36,527 nucleotides of DNA from Mesorhizobium sp. Root157 (GCF_001427385.1 NZ_LMGJ01000011.1:1-36527); one strand, 5' to 3'; shown: positions 8,092-17,255, counted from the first letter of the stretch. The notes: generated by a model not told the origin, from the sequence alone. Numbers and translations: made by a program.

Positions 8092-8600
8092 TCCTCGTCG
8101 TCCCTGTGATCTGAACCAGGGCCTCGCCTGGCCATGGCTTCCGGGTCTGCCCGGTCGCGCTTACGCTTGACGAATGGTCGTTCGACATGGTGAGCGTCGA
8201 CGAATGCGGCAAGGCGCTTTTGTATCTCGACCGGCATCGAAACGGCATCGACGATGTCCGTGTTGGTCGCCGTCAGCGCCTCGGCTTCGGATGAATCCGC
8301 GGTCACCAGACGCACCACGACGCCGGGAGCCGCATCTGTGTGCCGCAGCGCGATCCAAAGGCTGGGCCGTTGCGAACGCAGATTTTCCCTGTACATCGTC
8401 GTGTCCGTTCCGAAGAATTCGATCGCGAACGTTCCCGCATAATACCGTACAAGCTTAGCCGTCTGTTCCAGGACCGTCCATGGCGTCGCCGCAGGAGCTC
8501 CCACCAGCGCTGCAACAGGCATCCAGGCGTGATCGACCCACGGGTTGTCCAGAGTCCGCCGCTCCACGACGACACCAATTTCTACCGTTTCCCGTACCAT
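8088..8600 (-). CDS. DUF3305 domain protein of formate dehydrogenase cluster
   Basis: A 170-residue protein that begins MVRETVEIGVVVERR and contains W-V-D-H-A-W-M-P, the pattern of DUF3305. The middle carries YYAGTFAIEFFGTDT and LWIALRHTD. The C-terminus is highly charged (FVKRKRDRADPEAMARR). No export signal is visible. The ATG at 8600 has AGGAG seven bases upstream; the TTG one codon earlier sits too close to it. It starts ten bases after the stop of the DUF6352-like gene and overlaps the DUF3306 start, so these three are one transcription unit. Function unknown beyond the association with formate dehydrogenase. Confidence 0.88.
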   Translation of the reverse strand: MVRETVEIGVVVERRTLDNPWVDHAWMPVAALVGAPAATPWTVLEQTAKLVRYYAGTFAIEFFGTDTTMYRENLRSQRPSLWIALRHTDAAPGVVVRLVTADSSEAEALTATNTDIVDAVSMPVEIQKRLAAFVDAHHVERPFVKRKRDRADPEAMARRGPGSDHRDDEE

Positions 8601-8609
8601 CAAGCGCTC

Positions 8610-9626
8610 CTAGTTCGCCGGCGCTGTGGCCCGAAGCGGCAGGCCGACAATGAGATTTTGCGGCTTCATGCGGATCGTTCGGTCGGGCGTCATCGCCAGG
8701 ATCAGCCAAATCGGCTGCGTACCCACTTCGGGGCTGACTTCGCCAATGTCGGAAAAACTGAGCCGAAACAGCGCTATGATCTGCTCCGCCGTCTCGGGGT
8801 CGAGGTCCTCGCCTCGCCACAGCGCATTGCCGATGCGCGTCGCCTCAGCATCCAGGCCGACGAACCACGCCCAATTGTCGTCCTCTATCCGCTGGACCGG
8901 TTCGATCGTCACCTCAACGGCGAGCAGATGCCGTATCCAGGCTTCCATAGCGGTGGCGATGCCGCGCCGCGCCGCGCTGTCGGCCGACCCGAGACGGAGC
9001 ACCATGTCGAAGGCGTCGCTTCTGCCGAAATAGCTGTCGGCATTTTCCTCCTCAAGGATCTCGAGTTCGGTAACGGCCGGACCTCCGAGCATGTTCAAGA
9101 GCGGGGAGGCGCGGCGGTTCTGCTCATGGACCTCAATGGTTTCCGCATCGGCAAGCAGCAGCGCTCCTTCGTGGAAGCTTGCCCTTTGTGCGCGATAGAA
9201 CAGTTCGGCCGCACGTAAGACGGCGGGGTCGTTTATGCCGTCGAGCGCATTGCGCAGCACCACCTGCGCAAGCTGGTTTATGAAAAGCGGAGGTGTATCG
9301 GCCGCCGAACCGCGCGCCAGTTGCAGATAGGCGGCCTCAAGCGAGGGCGCGGAGAGGAGCCGGTCACGAAAGGAGATCATGAACGCCCAGTTCTCCCGTG
9401 CATCCGGGTCGTCCAGCGCGTCAATCTCGCCCTGCCTGACCGGGCGTCGCGGATGGTGCATCAGAAGCTCATGGTGCAATAGCAATTCCGCCTCACACGC
9501 CTCTTCCGGCGGAAGCAATTCTGGCCGCGCCAGATAAGCCTTGAGGAAGGCATCGGTCAAAACAAGCCGGCCTGCCACATCCCGATCAAGGAGATGGTGG
9601 CCCGAAGAAATCCAGAAATCCTTCAC
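8610..9626 (-). CDS. DUF6352-like protein of formate dehydrogenase cluster
   Basis: A 338-residue soluble protein starting MKDFWISSGHHLLDRD. It is predicted largely helical, with segments such as GRLVLTDAFLKAYLARPEL and YLQLARGSAADTPPLFINQL, and a C-terminal half containing SYFGRSDAFDMVLRLG and SFSDIGEVSPEVG. I recognise it as the DUF6352-type gene that accompanies DUF3305/3306 in alphaproteobacterial formate dehydrogenase loci; the family number is from memory and should be checked. No catalytic motif or cofactor site is evident. It begins immediately after the stop of the DUF6505-like gene on the minus strand, with no intergenic space. Confidence 0.75.
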   Translation of the reverse strand: MKDFWISSGHHLLDRDVAGRLVLTDAFLKAYLARPELLPPEEACEAELLLHHELLMHHPRRPVRQGEIDALDDPDARENWAFMISFRDRLLSAPSLEAAYLQLARGSAADTPPLFINQLAQVVLRNALDGINDPAVLRAAELFYRAQRASFHEGALLLADAETIEVHEQNRRASPLLNMLGGPAVTELEILEEENADSYFGRSDAFDMVLRLGSADSAARRGIATAMEAWIRHLLAVEVTIEPVQRIEDDNWAWFVGLDAEATRIGNALWRGEDLDPETAEQIIALFRLSFSDIGEVSPEVGTQPIWLILAMTPDRTIRMKPQNLIVGLPLRATAPAN

Positions 9627-10166
9627 TTAGTGCTTTCCCGTCAACGCCCGGATATCGAGTTCTTCCATGGGACCGTCTTCCTCGTCGATCTCGATGACGC
9701 GGAATGCCGTCGCCATGTCGAGCCGGCTCACCTTCTGATGAAGGGTGCGAAACGACTCCCGGATGCCAGTCTGCTCGCTGGCGCGGTGGAGGGCAAGCAG
9801 GGTGTTAGGTGGGTGATCGCAAAGCGATTGCGCAAAAGCGATTTCTTCTTCAGCGGCCGGGCGTGCTGTATCGAGATCGGGTGCCCCGCACTGCGCGACA
9901 AGCTGTTCGGCCAGCCGCTCGACTGCCGCCGCGCGTTCCTGCGCGCTTGCCTCGGTCACGACCGCAAGGGTGGACCAGCCGAAGCTGTCGATACCGAGGA
10001 TGCCGGCTCGAAAAGCCTGTCGTCCCTTGCCGGTGAGGGTGTCGGGGTCGGTGTTGAAGAAAAGGAATGTGCCCGCTACCGCCCATTCGCCGGGCTCGGC
10101 GGCGCGCGAATAGACGAACGTATCGGAAGGGTCGAGGCGAATGGTCCGTGGCAGTTTCAAAGCCAT
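9627..10166 (-). CDS. DUF6505-like protein of formate dehydrogenase cluster
   Basis: A 179-residue protein with a first half containing TIRLDPSDTFVYSRAAEPGE and W-A-V-A-G-T-F-L-F-F, and a helical second half. I chose the ATG at 10166, which starts MALKLPRTIRLD, because an open frame reaching 10199 adds residues lying inside the upstream gene. It overlaps the end of the ligase-like gene by about ten bases and abuts the DUF6352-like gene. The family name (DUF6505) is recalled from gene neighbourhoods of this type and is less certain than its membership of the cluster. No function is known to me. Confidence 0.7.
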   Translation of the reverse strand: MALKLPRTIRLDPSDTFVYSRAAEPGEWAVAGTFLFFNTDPDTLTGKGRQAFRAGILGIDSFGWSTLAVVTEASAQERAAAVERLAEQLVAQCGAPDLDTARPAAEEEIAFAQSLCDHPPNTLLALHRASEQTGIRESFRTLHQKVSRLDMATAFRVIEIDEEDGPMEELDIRALTGKH

Positions 10167-10903
10167 GGCATTTCCGTCGCGGGATCGAGCCAGGAGCACG
10201 ACGCAAGCGCCTCCGCCAGATTTTGCCTTGTGGCGGGTACCTGACCGGGTGTCGCCTGAACCAGCCGATCCCCGTTGTCGGCGATCCGCGCATCACGCCC
10301 CCCCGGCGACACGCGGTCCAGCCAGCGCCTGGCGAGCGGCGCAAAGCCGGTCTCCTTCCATTCGTCGAACCCAACCATCAGGTGGCGCGAAAAGTTGGCG
10401 ACTATCCCGCCGGCGTCGATGGCTTCGAAGCCCAGTTCGTCGAGCGCCCCGAACAGCGGCCGCAGACCAGCCTCGTCGACGCGGACGGCCGAAGTTCGGA
10501 TCATGGCCGAGAAGACGACCCAGGCGGGTATCTCGCCCTCGCCCGTTCCCTCAGGCCAGGCCAGCCGTCCACCGCCAACCAGAACCCCGTCGACGCGGAT
10601 AGCGTCCGGCCAGTCGAAGGAGACAGGGCGCGACGGCGGCGCATGCGTGGCGAGCGCATCGGCTAGCGCGTTCATGCCGGCATAGATGGCCAGGCGCGCC
10701 TGCGCGAGCGGAATTTCGGGCTCCAGAACGACCGCGAATTCGACCATGTCCTGGCGGCGCACCCATACCAGCGTTCCGGCCCCTCGTTCTTCGGCAATTG
10801 CGCAAGCATGCGCGAAAGCATCGCCGGATTCGCGCAACATGATGAGGCTGTAGGGCGGCGGCAGGTCGATAGGGTCGTCTGTCACCGAAACGTGCTGAAA
10901 CAT
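10157..10903 (-). CDS. Biotin/lipoate protein ligase-like protein, probably non-catalytic
   Basis: This 248-residue protein is related to the biotin/lipoate A/B ligase fold. The clue is the segment WPDAIRVDGVLVGGGRL at residues 98-114, which aligns with the WPND...K..G motif of BirA. The catalytic Lys of that motif appears to be replaced (Leu108), and the Gly/Arg-rich adenylate loop is replaced by GAGTLVWVRRQD near residues 41-52. It is therefore unlikely to work as an ordinary ligase and may bind a cofactor or partner instead. It is the first gene of the minus-strand formate dehydrogenase operon. GGACC lies about ten bases before the ATG, a modest ribosome site. Confidence 0.78.
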   Translation of the reverse strand: MFQHVSVTDDPIDLPPPYSLIMLRESGDAFAHACAIAEERGAGTLVWVRRQDMVEFAVVLEPEIPLAQARLAIYAGMNALADALATHAPPSRPVSFDWPDAIRVDGVLVGGGRLAWPEGTGEGEIPAWVVFSAMIRTSAVRVDEAGLRPLFGALDELGFEAIDAGGIVANFSRHLMVGFDEWKETGFAPLARRWLDRVSPGGRDARIADNGDRLVQATPGQVPATRQNLAEALASCSWLDPATEMPWL

Positions 10904-11007
10904 GATGCCGGTCCATTTCTGATGACGGCGGGCCTTTTGTCCTTATAATGCGTCCCGGGTGGAGACGCTACCGCAGTTGGCGTCGCAGCGATGCGGGGAG
11001 GAAAGCC
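10904..11007. promoter_or_regulatory. Divergent promoter region of the formate dehydrogenase locus
   Basis: This 104-base gap separates the divergent ligase-like gene (minus) and the multi-Fe-S gene (plus), and must hold promoters for both. I see no confident -35/-10 pairs. The plus gene's ribosome site GGGGAGG is at its right end. Confidence 0.4.
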
Positions 11008-13128
11008 ATGAACCCGGACAAACCACGCACGGTCTTCGTTTGCTCCTGTGAACGCAGCATGCCGGACTTCGGCGACAGCGTGGCCGGTGGATGCGCGAGA
11101 GCCCAGGTCCAATCCGGCAATCAGTTCTGCGGCGCCGAACTCGAACGCGTCAAAAGCGCGTTGAGCGCGGGCGAAGCCGTTACGATTGCCTGCACGCAGC
11201 AAGCGCCGCTTTTCCTTGAGGTTGCACAGGCTGTCGGTTTTGCGGGCGAGCTTGCTTTTGCCAATATCCGCGAGACGGCAGGCTGGTCGAAACAAGGCGA
11301 ATTCGCCGGACCGAAGGCAGCGGCACTCGTGGCGATGGCGGCTGAACCGGTTAATTCGCCAGCAAACGTTACGCTAGCCAGCAACGGCGTGGTGCTCGTG
11401 TATGGCCGGGACGACGCGGCGATCGAAACTGGACGGCAACTTGCCGACACGATGGATGTCACGGTACTGCTGAGCCGGCCGGACGATGTCGTACCCAATC
11501 GCGTGTGGGATTTCCCCGTCGTTCAGGGCACGATCCGCAATGCGCGCGGTCATCTGGGCGCCTTCGAACTGACGGTCGACAACTTCGCGATTCCATCGCC
11601 GTCGTCGCGCGAGCGCCTCCGCTTCGGCGTACCGCGCGATGGCGCGCTATCGGAAGCGGAAGTAATTCTCGACCTTTCTGGCAACGCTCCCCTGTTTCCG
11701 GCCCACGAACTGCGCGCCGGTTATCTCAGGGCCGATCCTGCTGACCGCGCCGGCCTCGCTTCCGCGATCGCCAAGGCCACCGGTTTCGTCGGGGAATTCG
11801 ACAAGCCCCGTTACATCGATTTTTCCGCCGATCTGTGTGCTCATTCGCGCTCGCATATCACCGGCTGTACGCGTTGCCTCGACCTATGCCCGACGGGTGC
11901 AATCACGTCCGCCGGCGACCATGTCGCGATCGATGCGGACATCTGCGCCGGCTGCGGCAGTTGCGCGGCCGTGTGTCCGACCGGCGCCGCCGCCTACGCA
12001 TTCCCGGATGCGCAAGCCCAACTCCGGCGGCTGCGCACGCTGCTGCTCACCTTTCGACAAGCAGGTGGCAGCAATCCGATCGTGCTGTTTCATGATGGCG
12101 ATCATGGCGAACCACTCATCGATGCGCTGGCGCGCTTCGGCCCAGGGCTGCCCGCCAATGTGCTGCCGGTCGCCGTGAAAGAAATAACGCAATTAGGGGT
12201 CGAAGCGTGGACGGCGCCCGTCGCCTGGGGGGCGGTGGCGGTTAGGGCGCTTGCTTCGTCCAAGGCCAAACACGACCTGACTGGCCTCGCCAGAAACGTC
12301 ACTATCGCCAATCTTCTTGGAAAAGCACTGGGTTACGGAGAAGATGTCTGCGGCGTGATCGAAGCGAACGATCCCGATATTCTGGAAGCGGCGCTGGGCC
12401 AGATGACACCGGATGCGCCCCAGCGAAAGCCCGCGACCTTCCTGCCGCTCGGTGACAAACGCAGTCTGCTGAAAAACTCGGTGATCGAACTGTACGAGGC
12501 CGCACCAACACCTGTAGCGCGCACACAATTACCGGTGGACGCGCCGTTTGGCGGGCTCGACGTCAATGTCGCAGCCTGCACGCTGTGCCTTTCATGCGTG
12601 TCGGCCTGTCCAACGGGCGCGCTTTCCGACAGCGAGGAAAAGCCGGCCCTGTATTTTACCGAGAGCGCCTGCGTCCAGTGCGGGCTCTGCGCCTCGACTT
12701 GTCCGGAAAGGGCCATCACGCTCGAGCCACAACTGGACTTCCACGCCTGGAAAGCGCCGCCCCGGGTGATCAAGCAGGAGGAGCCCTTCCATTGCATCCG
12801 CTGCGACACGCCGTTCGGGACGAAAAGCACCGTCGAGCGCATCGTGGCCAAGCTGGAAGACAAGCACTGGATGTTTTCCGGCGAGAATGCAAAGCGGCTC
12901 GACGTCGTGCGCATGTGCGATAACTGTCGTGTCGAAGCGGTCATGAACGAAGGTTTCGACCCTTACGAAGCGTCAGGCCGCCCTGCTCCGCGAACGACGG
13001 AGGATTATTTGAGGGCGCGCGACGCGTTGGCAAACAAGCGGGTTTCGCAAACAGGCTACTTATCGGCAGATTCAGATGTTGCCGAAGCGTTGTCCGACGT
13101 CAGCACCAATGAGACAAATCCGGGCTAA
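11008..13128 (+). CDS. Multi-[4Fe-4S] ferredoxin-type electron transfer protein
   Basis: This 706-residue protein starts with a short Cys-bearing segment (FVCSCERSMP) and has two ferredoxin-like modules. The first has C287/C290/C294 plus C313/C316/C319/C323 (motifs CTRCLDLCPTG and CAGCGSCAAVCPTG). The second, near residues 523-575, has CTLCLSCVSACPTG and CVQCGLCASTCPE. Two extra CxxC pairs (HCIRC near 597, CDNC near 637) could bind a metal. Between them lies a segment with ALGYGEDVCGVIE. No signal peptide is visible, so it is probably cytoplasmic. The N-terminal domain recalls HdrA-type or nucleotide-binding electron carriers but I cannot fix that. It diverges from the formate dehydrogenase operon and is probably its partner. 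Confidence 0.88.
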   Translation: MNPDKPRTVFVCSCERSMPDFGDSVAGGCARAQVQSGNQFCGAELERVKSALSAGEAVTIACTQQAPLFLEVAQAVGFAGELAFANIRETAGWSKQGEFAGPKAAALVAMAAEPVNSPANVTLASNGVVLVYGRDDAAIETGRQLADTMDVTVLLSRPDDVVPNRVWDFPVVQGTIRNARGHLGAFELTVDNFAIPSPSSRERLRFGVPRDGALSEAEVILDLSGNAPLFPAHELRAGYLRADPADRAGLASAIAKATGFVGEFDKPRYIDFSADLCAHSRSHITGCTRCLDLCPTGAITSAGDHVAIDADICAGCGSCAAVCPTGAAAYAFPDAQAQLRRLRTLLLTFRQAGGSNPIVLFHDGDHGEPLIDALARFGPGLPANVLPVAVKEITQLGVEAWTAPVAWGAVAVRALASSKAKHDLTGLARNVTIANLLGKALGYGEDVCGVIEANDPDILEAALGQMTPDAPQRKPATFLPLGDKRSLLKNSVIELYEAAPTPVARTQLPVDAPFGGLDVNVAACTLCLSCVSACPTGALSDSEEKPALYFTESACVQCGLCASTCPERAITLEPQLDFHAWKAPPRVIKQEEPFHCIRCDTPFGTKSTVERIVAKLEDKHWMFSGENAKRLDVVRMCDNCRVEAVMNEGFDPYEASGRPAPRTTEDYLRARDALANKRVSQTGYLSADSDVAEALSDVSTNETNPG

Positions 13129-13986
13129 TTGCCGAGCACAAGACCTGAGGCCGCGTGGGGGCCGATCTCCATCTTTTGGTAACTGGCGCGCGCGTAATCA
13201 CCCTCTCGGGCGCAGGGAGTTCGCATCATTAATCGTCGTTGCCTCAGCCGGTATCGTCCAAGCGACTGCCTTATACAACATGGGGAACTTACGCCGGAAC
13301 TGATTTGCCTGTCGGCTCCTTCGCCGCGGCGGGCACAAACGTCCCGACCGGCATGTTCAAAATGGGGAAGGAGGCTGCCCGATGTCACTCGTCCTCGTCG
13401 ATCGGCGTCAATCCTATTGCATTCGGCGTCCTGCCCGCCTGCAAAAAGGTGAGGGCACGCGGCCCAACATCGTGGTACTTCCCACGAACCAGAACTCTGT
13501 ATTTGGGTTCAGCTCCAGTTTTGAACCGCTTCGCACTGATCAAGAGTTGCAGTTTGGTCTGCGCGACCGCGGCGCGCTTGGCCTTCTGTCTGGCAACATA
13601 GTTGGGGCATGACAGATACCCTCCCACACGCAGCACAAACCGCAGCATAGGCCCAATTCGGGGGAGGGGTCTATGTTGATCCCCGGCCTCGACGTCGCTG
13701 AAATGACCGATTTTGCATGATACCAGCCGGGCTCGCCGCTGTCATCGACCGAGACAGGCCTGATCAAGCAGCCGGCGACAATGCTGAGGAAAAGGTCGCC
13801 TCGCTCGCGCATAGCTTGTCGCGACTTTCAAGGCTGGGCGACCGATTTGGATGCGATCGAGCAATTCATGCGAAACAGCCGTGGGTTTCAATGACTTTGG
13901 CAGCCCGTTTACCTCACAAGACTCCGCGGGATCGACGATTTCATTGGGGATCGGCCTGAGCGTGCGCTACGAGGTTTTCGCTTAAC
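13129..13986. other. Gene-poor stretch, possibly decayed
   Basis: About 860 bases with overlapping short open frames on both strands. The best candidate gene is the minus-strand frame at 13385-13648, listed separately with low confidence. A plus-strand frame starting at 13382 has GGAGG upstream but an unconvincing product. Confidence 0.4.
13385..13648 (-). CDS. Possible hypothetical protein or gene remnant
   Basis: An 87-residue basic frame containing YVARQKAKRAAVAQTKLQLL and KYRVLVRGKYHDVGPRALTF, ending in an acidic tail. Its composition resembles a real protein more than the opposite frame does. No good ribosome site precedes the ATG, so it may be a fragment. No family is recognised. Confidence 0.3.
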   Translation of the reverse strand: MLRFVLRVGGYLSCPNYVARQKAKRAAVAQTKLQLLISAKRFKTGAEPKYRVLVRGKYHDVGPRALTFLQAGRTPNAIGLTPIDEDE

Positions 13987-14298
13987 CTATCGGCAGCGCT
14001 GCTTTCGTGCGGCACCCAACCCCATTTGCTCGGCCTGAAGCTTCGCAATGTTGGCAGTTTGCCGGTCCTTGATTACGGAAACAAGTTTGGGCCCGGCCGG
14101 AACCCAAAAGGGAAAACTGAGCTTACCGACCTTGCCGCGATTGATTGCGGCGGCGCTTATCTCTTTGGAATTGCGCCCAACGGCGTTATCGAGGTCGTGG
14201 CAAGACGCTGTTTCGAAATTCGTTGCATTGATCCTGCCGGATGAACACCCAGCCAATACGGCTACCGTGGCGACGATTGCATTCTGAAGCGTCCTCAT
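13987..14298 (-). CDS. Small lipoprotein, hypothetical
   Basis: A 103-residue protein with a lipoprotein signal: a short basic start, a hydrophobic run and the lipobox LAGC with the acylated Cys at residue 18. The mature part contains ASCHDLDNAVGRNSKEISAA, then INRGKVGKLSFPFWVPAGPK and a helical tail (QTANIAKLQAEQMGL). This layout is familiar from small rhizobial lipoproteins that I know only as hypothetical. No strong ribosome site is visible. It is probably anchored to a membrane on the periplasmic side. Neither neighbour suggests a role. Confidence 0.65.
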   Translation of the reverse strand: MRTLQNAIVATVAVLAGCSSGRINATNFETASCHDLDNAVGRNSKEISAAAINRGKVGKLSFPFWVPAGPKLVSVIKDRQTANIAKLQAEQMGLGAARKQRCR

Positions 14299-14594
14299 CG
14301 TTGAAAGAACAAGCCATCAGCAGATTGGTTCCGGTGATGCTTACCCGCAGTCCCCTATTCCCGACTTGATCGGGTCAATCGTTCTCGCTGCGGCCTTTTT
14401 TTCCTTGAAGGAAATCGCAAATGGTGGCCATCAACAAAGGCCGCAAATTGTTTGTCCGCGCGAAGACGCGGCCATTCGTCGGACCGCCGAACTGGGGCGG
14501 AATATTGCTGGCTCCATGTGCAACGATAGAATATCCGGTTCCCACAGGTGCACAGAATGGCATTGCGGCGGCGCTTGGTCTTGATAGATTCTTG
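14299..14594. other. Intergenic stretch between the lipoprotein and GGDEF/EAL genes
   Basis: A short CCCGA/TCGGG hairpin near 14360-14375 is followed by a T-run at about 14395. A plus-strand frame starting at 14421 has GGAAA upstream but an unconvincing product that runs into the 3' end of the GGDEF/EAL gene. Confidence 0.35.
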
Positions 14595-17255
14595 TCAGAT
14601 CGCGCGCCGGTACCTGGCGCAGGCGAACTCGGCAAGAGCCGTTTCACTCATTGGCCGGCTTAATGCGAAACCTTGCAATAGGTCGCAGCCCAAATCTCGC
14701 AGTGTCTCGGCATGCTTCATGGTCTCGACGCCTTCGGCGACAACTTCGATGCCGAGAGACTTGCCGATCTCGATGATCGACGCGACCACTTGCCGTTGCT
14801 TGGATGATTCCACAATCGGTATCACAAGTTGGCGAGCGATCTTGAGGCGACGTGGCTGAAGGCGAAGCAGGCTGACGATCGAGGCATAGCCTGTGCCAAA
14901 GTCATCAATTTCGATGTCGATGCCGAGTTTCTTGATTTGCTCGACATTCCTCACGACAGCTTCGTCGTTCTCATCAAGGAAGATCGACTCGACGAGTTCG
15001 AATGAAACCAAACCAGAGGGAATGGCGAGCTGGCTCAGGTTCTTGATCAGCTCTTCATCCCGCAAGCGCCTTGCCGACACATTTACAGATGTTCGTGGTA
15101 TCGGCAGACCTGCCAGTCTCCACTTCTCGAAATTGTGCAGCGTTTGTTCCAGGATCACTTGGTCGATGTCCGCAACAACGTTTAGCTCTTCCGCTATGTT
15201 CAGGAATGCGTCCGGCGTTAACAGTCCCTCGCGCGGATGGTTCCAGCGGGCCAGAGCCTCAACACCGGCTATTTCCAAAGTCCTTGCGTCAAACTGTAAT
15301 TGATAGTGAGCGCAGAATTCATTGCGTTCCAGACCGCTAAGGATTTCGTCAGCTACGCGTTTGGTTCTTACGATCTCGGCTTGAAGTGTTTCGCTGAAGA
15401 ACTCATGGCGGTTGCGCCCCATGCTTTTTGCTCGGTAAAGCGCGATATCTGCGTTCACCAGCAAGCGCCGCGGATCAGCCATATCCGCGGCCTCCAATGC
15501 AATGCCGATGCTGACGCCAAAGCGGCACTGATGGCCGTGGTAGTTAACTGGCTGGCGCATTTGCGAAATAATCTCGTCCGCCAGCATTCCAAGCTGGTTT
15601 GGATCAAGACCTGAACGACATAAGACGACGAATTCGTCGCCTCCGATACGAGCGACGAAATCAGCCGGCCTGACGGCCGATTTCAGGATCGCAGCCGCAT
15701 GGATCAACATAGCGTCGCCGGCTGCGTGCCCTAGTGTGTCATTAATCTGCTTGAAGCGATCGAGGTCTATGTGAAGGATGGCGGTCTGCTCGGATTCGAA
15801 GGAACCGGTACGCTTGAGCTCGCTATCCAGGTAACGTCGATTTGGCAGGCCGGTGAGAGAATCATGAAGGGCGTCGTGCTCAATACGTGACTGGGCTTCG
15901 ACCAGTTCCGCATTCCGGATTTCCGCCAGGTTTTTGGCGCTTTCGAGTTCGCGGGTCAGTAGTATGTCGGCCGTGACGTCCCAGTCCGCACCGACCAACT
16001 TAGGTGTTTCGTCGCCGTCCTGATAACGAATTGCCCGCGCGCGAACATGCCGAATTTGTCCGTCTGGCAACAGCAGCCGGTACTCCGACGAGTAAGAACC
16101 GGAAGCTGCTCCGCGTTCAAAGTCGATTTTCGCCCGCTCCAGGTCAGCGGGATGTATCGTACCGGCCCAATCCTCAAAACTCCTGGGTTTTCCATTCGCG
16201 GGTTTGCCGTAAATCTCATTGAGACGATCATCCCACCACAGGACGTTTGTCTCCAGATCATGTTCCCATGCGCCCAGTTGCGATGCATCCAATGCCAGCT
16301 CCAGCCGTCGCGAAAGCCTTCGCAGCCGTTGCTCACTGTTGTGCAACTCGCGATAATGCTCTTGCCTTTCCCTGAACAAACCGCTGGCAACCATGATTGG
16401 CCCGACAACCAGCAGGCCTCCGGCCAGCATGATCGCCCGTAGCAGCCAGGTGTTGGCTCGTGCCGTGTCCCAGCCGCCTACGGGAACGGCTGCAAGTTGC
16501 CATGAACCCGTGGGGAGCAGTATCTGCGCGGTGACCGGATTGTCTTCAACAATACGGGCATCGCCGTAGAAACGGGTGCCGCGACCGCCCAGCGCGTCTT
16601 TCCCGGTCAAGGCGATTTCGATCGGCAAATTGTCGTCAAGGAGACCAGAATTTCGATACAGCTTGTGCATATCAATGACGGCAGAGACCACGCCCCAAAA
16701 AATCTCGTCGGAGCGGCCGCGATTCAGGAACACGGGGAACCGTCCGACAAATCCCTGACCTCCTTGGCGCAGATCGACCGGGCCAGCGAGTACCATTTCG
16801 TGTGAATCCCGCGCACGCAACGCGGCTTCCCGCTGCTTTTCGTCTTTGCGGTAATCCAGCCCTACTGCTTTCTCGTTCCCGTCGAGAGGGTACATCAGTG
16901 AGATAACGAGGCCGGGCGCTCCGGCAATGTTCCTGAGTTGGCTCTGTTCGCGAAACACGTTTTCTGCAAGTTGTGCAAAGCGATCCTGTTGCATGTGGGG
17001 TTCGGTCACGATTGTCGCAACAAGACCGCGGACCAGCTGGATGTCGGCGTTAATATTCCCCTCGAGCTTGGCGCGAATGAGATTGACATGACTTGCCACC
17101 TCCGTCCTCAGCGACTGCTCGGATAAGACCCTATTCTGGTGATCGGCGAAAAGCGCAGCCAAGGCCAGCACCACCGTCGCGATTGCCGCGGGGATGTTTG
17201 ACCATGCCGCAACGGCGGGCCAAAGACGACGGAAGCTGACGATAGAAAGATGCAT
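14595..17255 (-). CDS. Membrane-bound CHASE-like/PAS/GGDEF/EAL cyclic-di-GMP protein
   Basis: This 886-residue protein has membrane span 1 near residues 18-38, a periplasmic CHASE-like sensor to about 270, a second span near 277-300 (LLVVGPIMVASGLF), a PAS domain at roughly 325-450, then GGDEF and EAL domains. The cyclase signature GGDEF is intact at about residues 537-541, with HDSLTGLPNRR before it. The EAL signature is intact at about 666-668, and DDFGTGYAS is present. The usual KID motif reads KIA at about 805-807, so a metal-site Asp is missing. The start at 17255 (MHLSIVSF) was preferred over a site seven codons earlier. It likely adjusts cyclic-di-GMP in response to a periplasmic ligand, with synthesis as the safer prediction. 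Confidence 0.92.
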   Translation of the reverse strand: MHLSIVSFRRLWPAVAAWSNIPAAIATVVLALAALFADHQNRVLSEQSLRTEVASHVNLIRAKLEGNINADIQLVRGLVATIVTEPHMQQDRFAQLAENVFREQSQLRNIAGAPGLVISLMYPLDGNEKAVGLDYRKDEKQREAALRARDSHEMVLAGPVDLRQGGQGFVGRFPVFLNRGRSDEIFWGVVSAVIDMHKLYRNSGLLDDNLPIEIALTGKDALGGRGTRFYGDARIVEDNPVTAQILLPTGSWQLAAVPVGGWDTARANTWLLRAIMLAGGLLVVGPIMVASGLFRERQEHYRELHNSEQRLRRLSRRLELALDASQLGAWEHDLETNVLWWDDRLNEIYGKPANGKPRSFEDWAGTIHPADLERAKIDFERGAASGSYSSEYRLLLPDGQIRHVRARAIRYQDGDETPKLVGADWDVTADILLTRELESAKNLAEIRNAELVEAQSRIEHDALHDSLTGLPNRRYLDSELKRTGSFESEQTAILHIDLDRFKQINDTLGHAAGDAMLIHAAAILKSAVRPADFVARIGGDEFVVLCRSGLDPNQLGMLADEIISQMRQPVNYHGHQCRFGVSIGIALEAADMADPRRLLVNADIALYRAKSMGRNRHEFFSETLQAEIVRTKRVADEILSGLERNEFCAHYQLQFDARTLEIAGVEALARWNHPREGLLTPDAFLNIAEELNVVADIDQVILEQTLHNFEKWRLAGLPIPRTSVNVSARRLRDEELIKNLSQLAIPSGLVSFELVESIFLDENDEAVVRNVEQIKKLGIDIEIDDFGTGYASIVSLLRLQPRRLKIARQLVIPIVESSKQRQVVASIIEIGKSLGIEVVAEGVETMKHAETLRDLGCDLLQGFALSRPMSETALAEFACARYRRAI

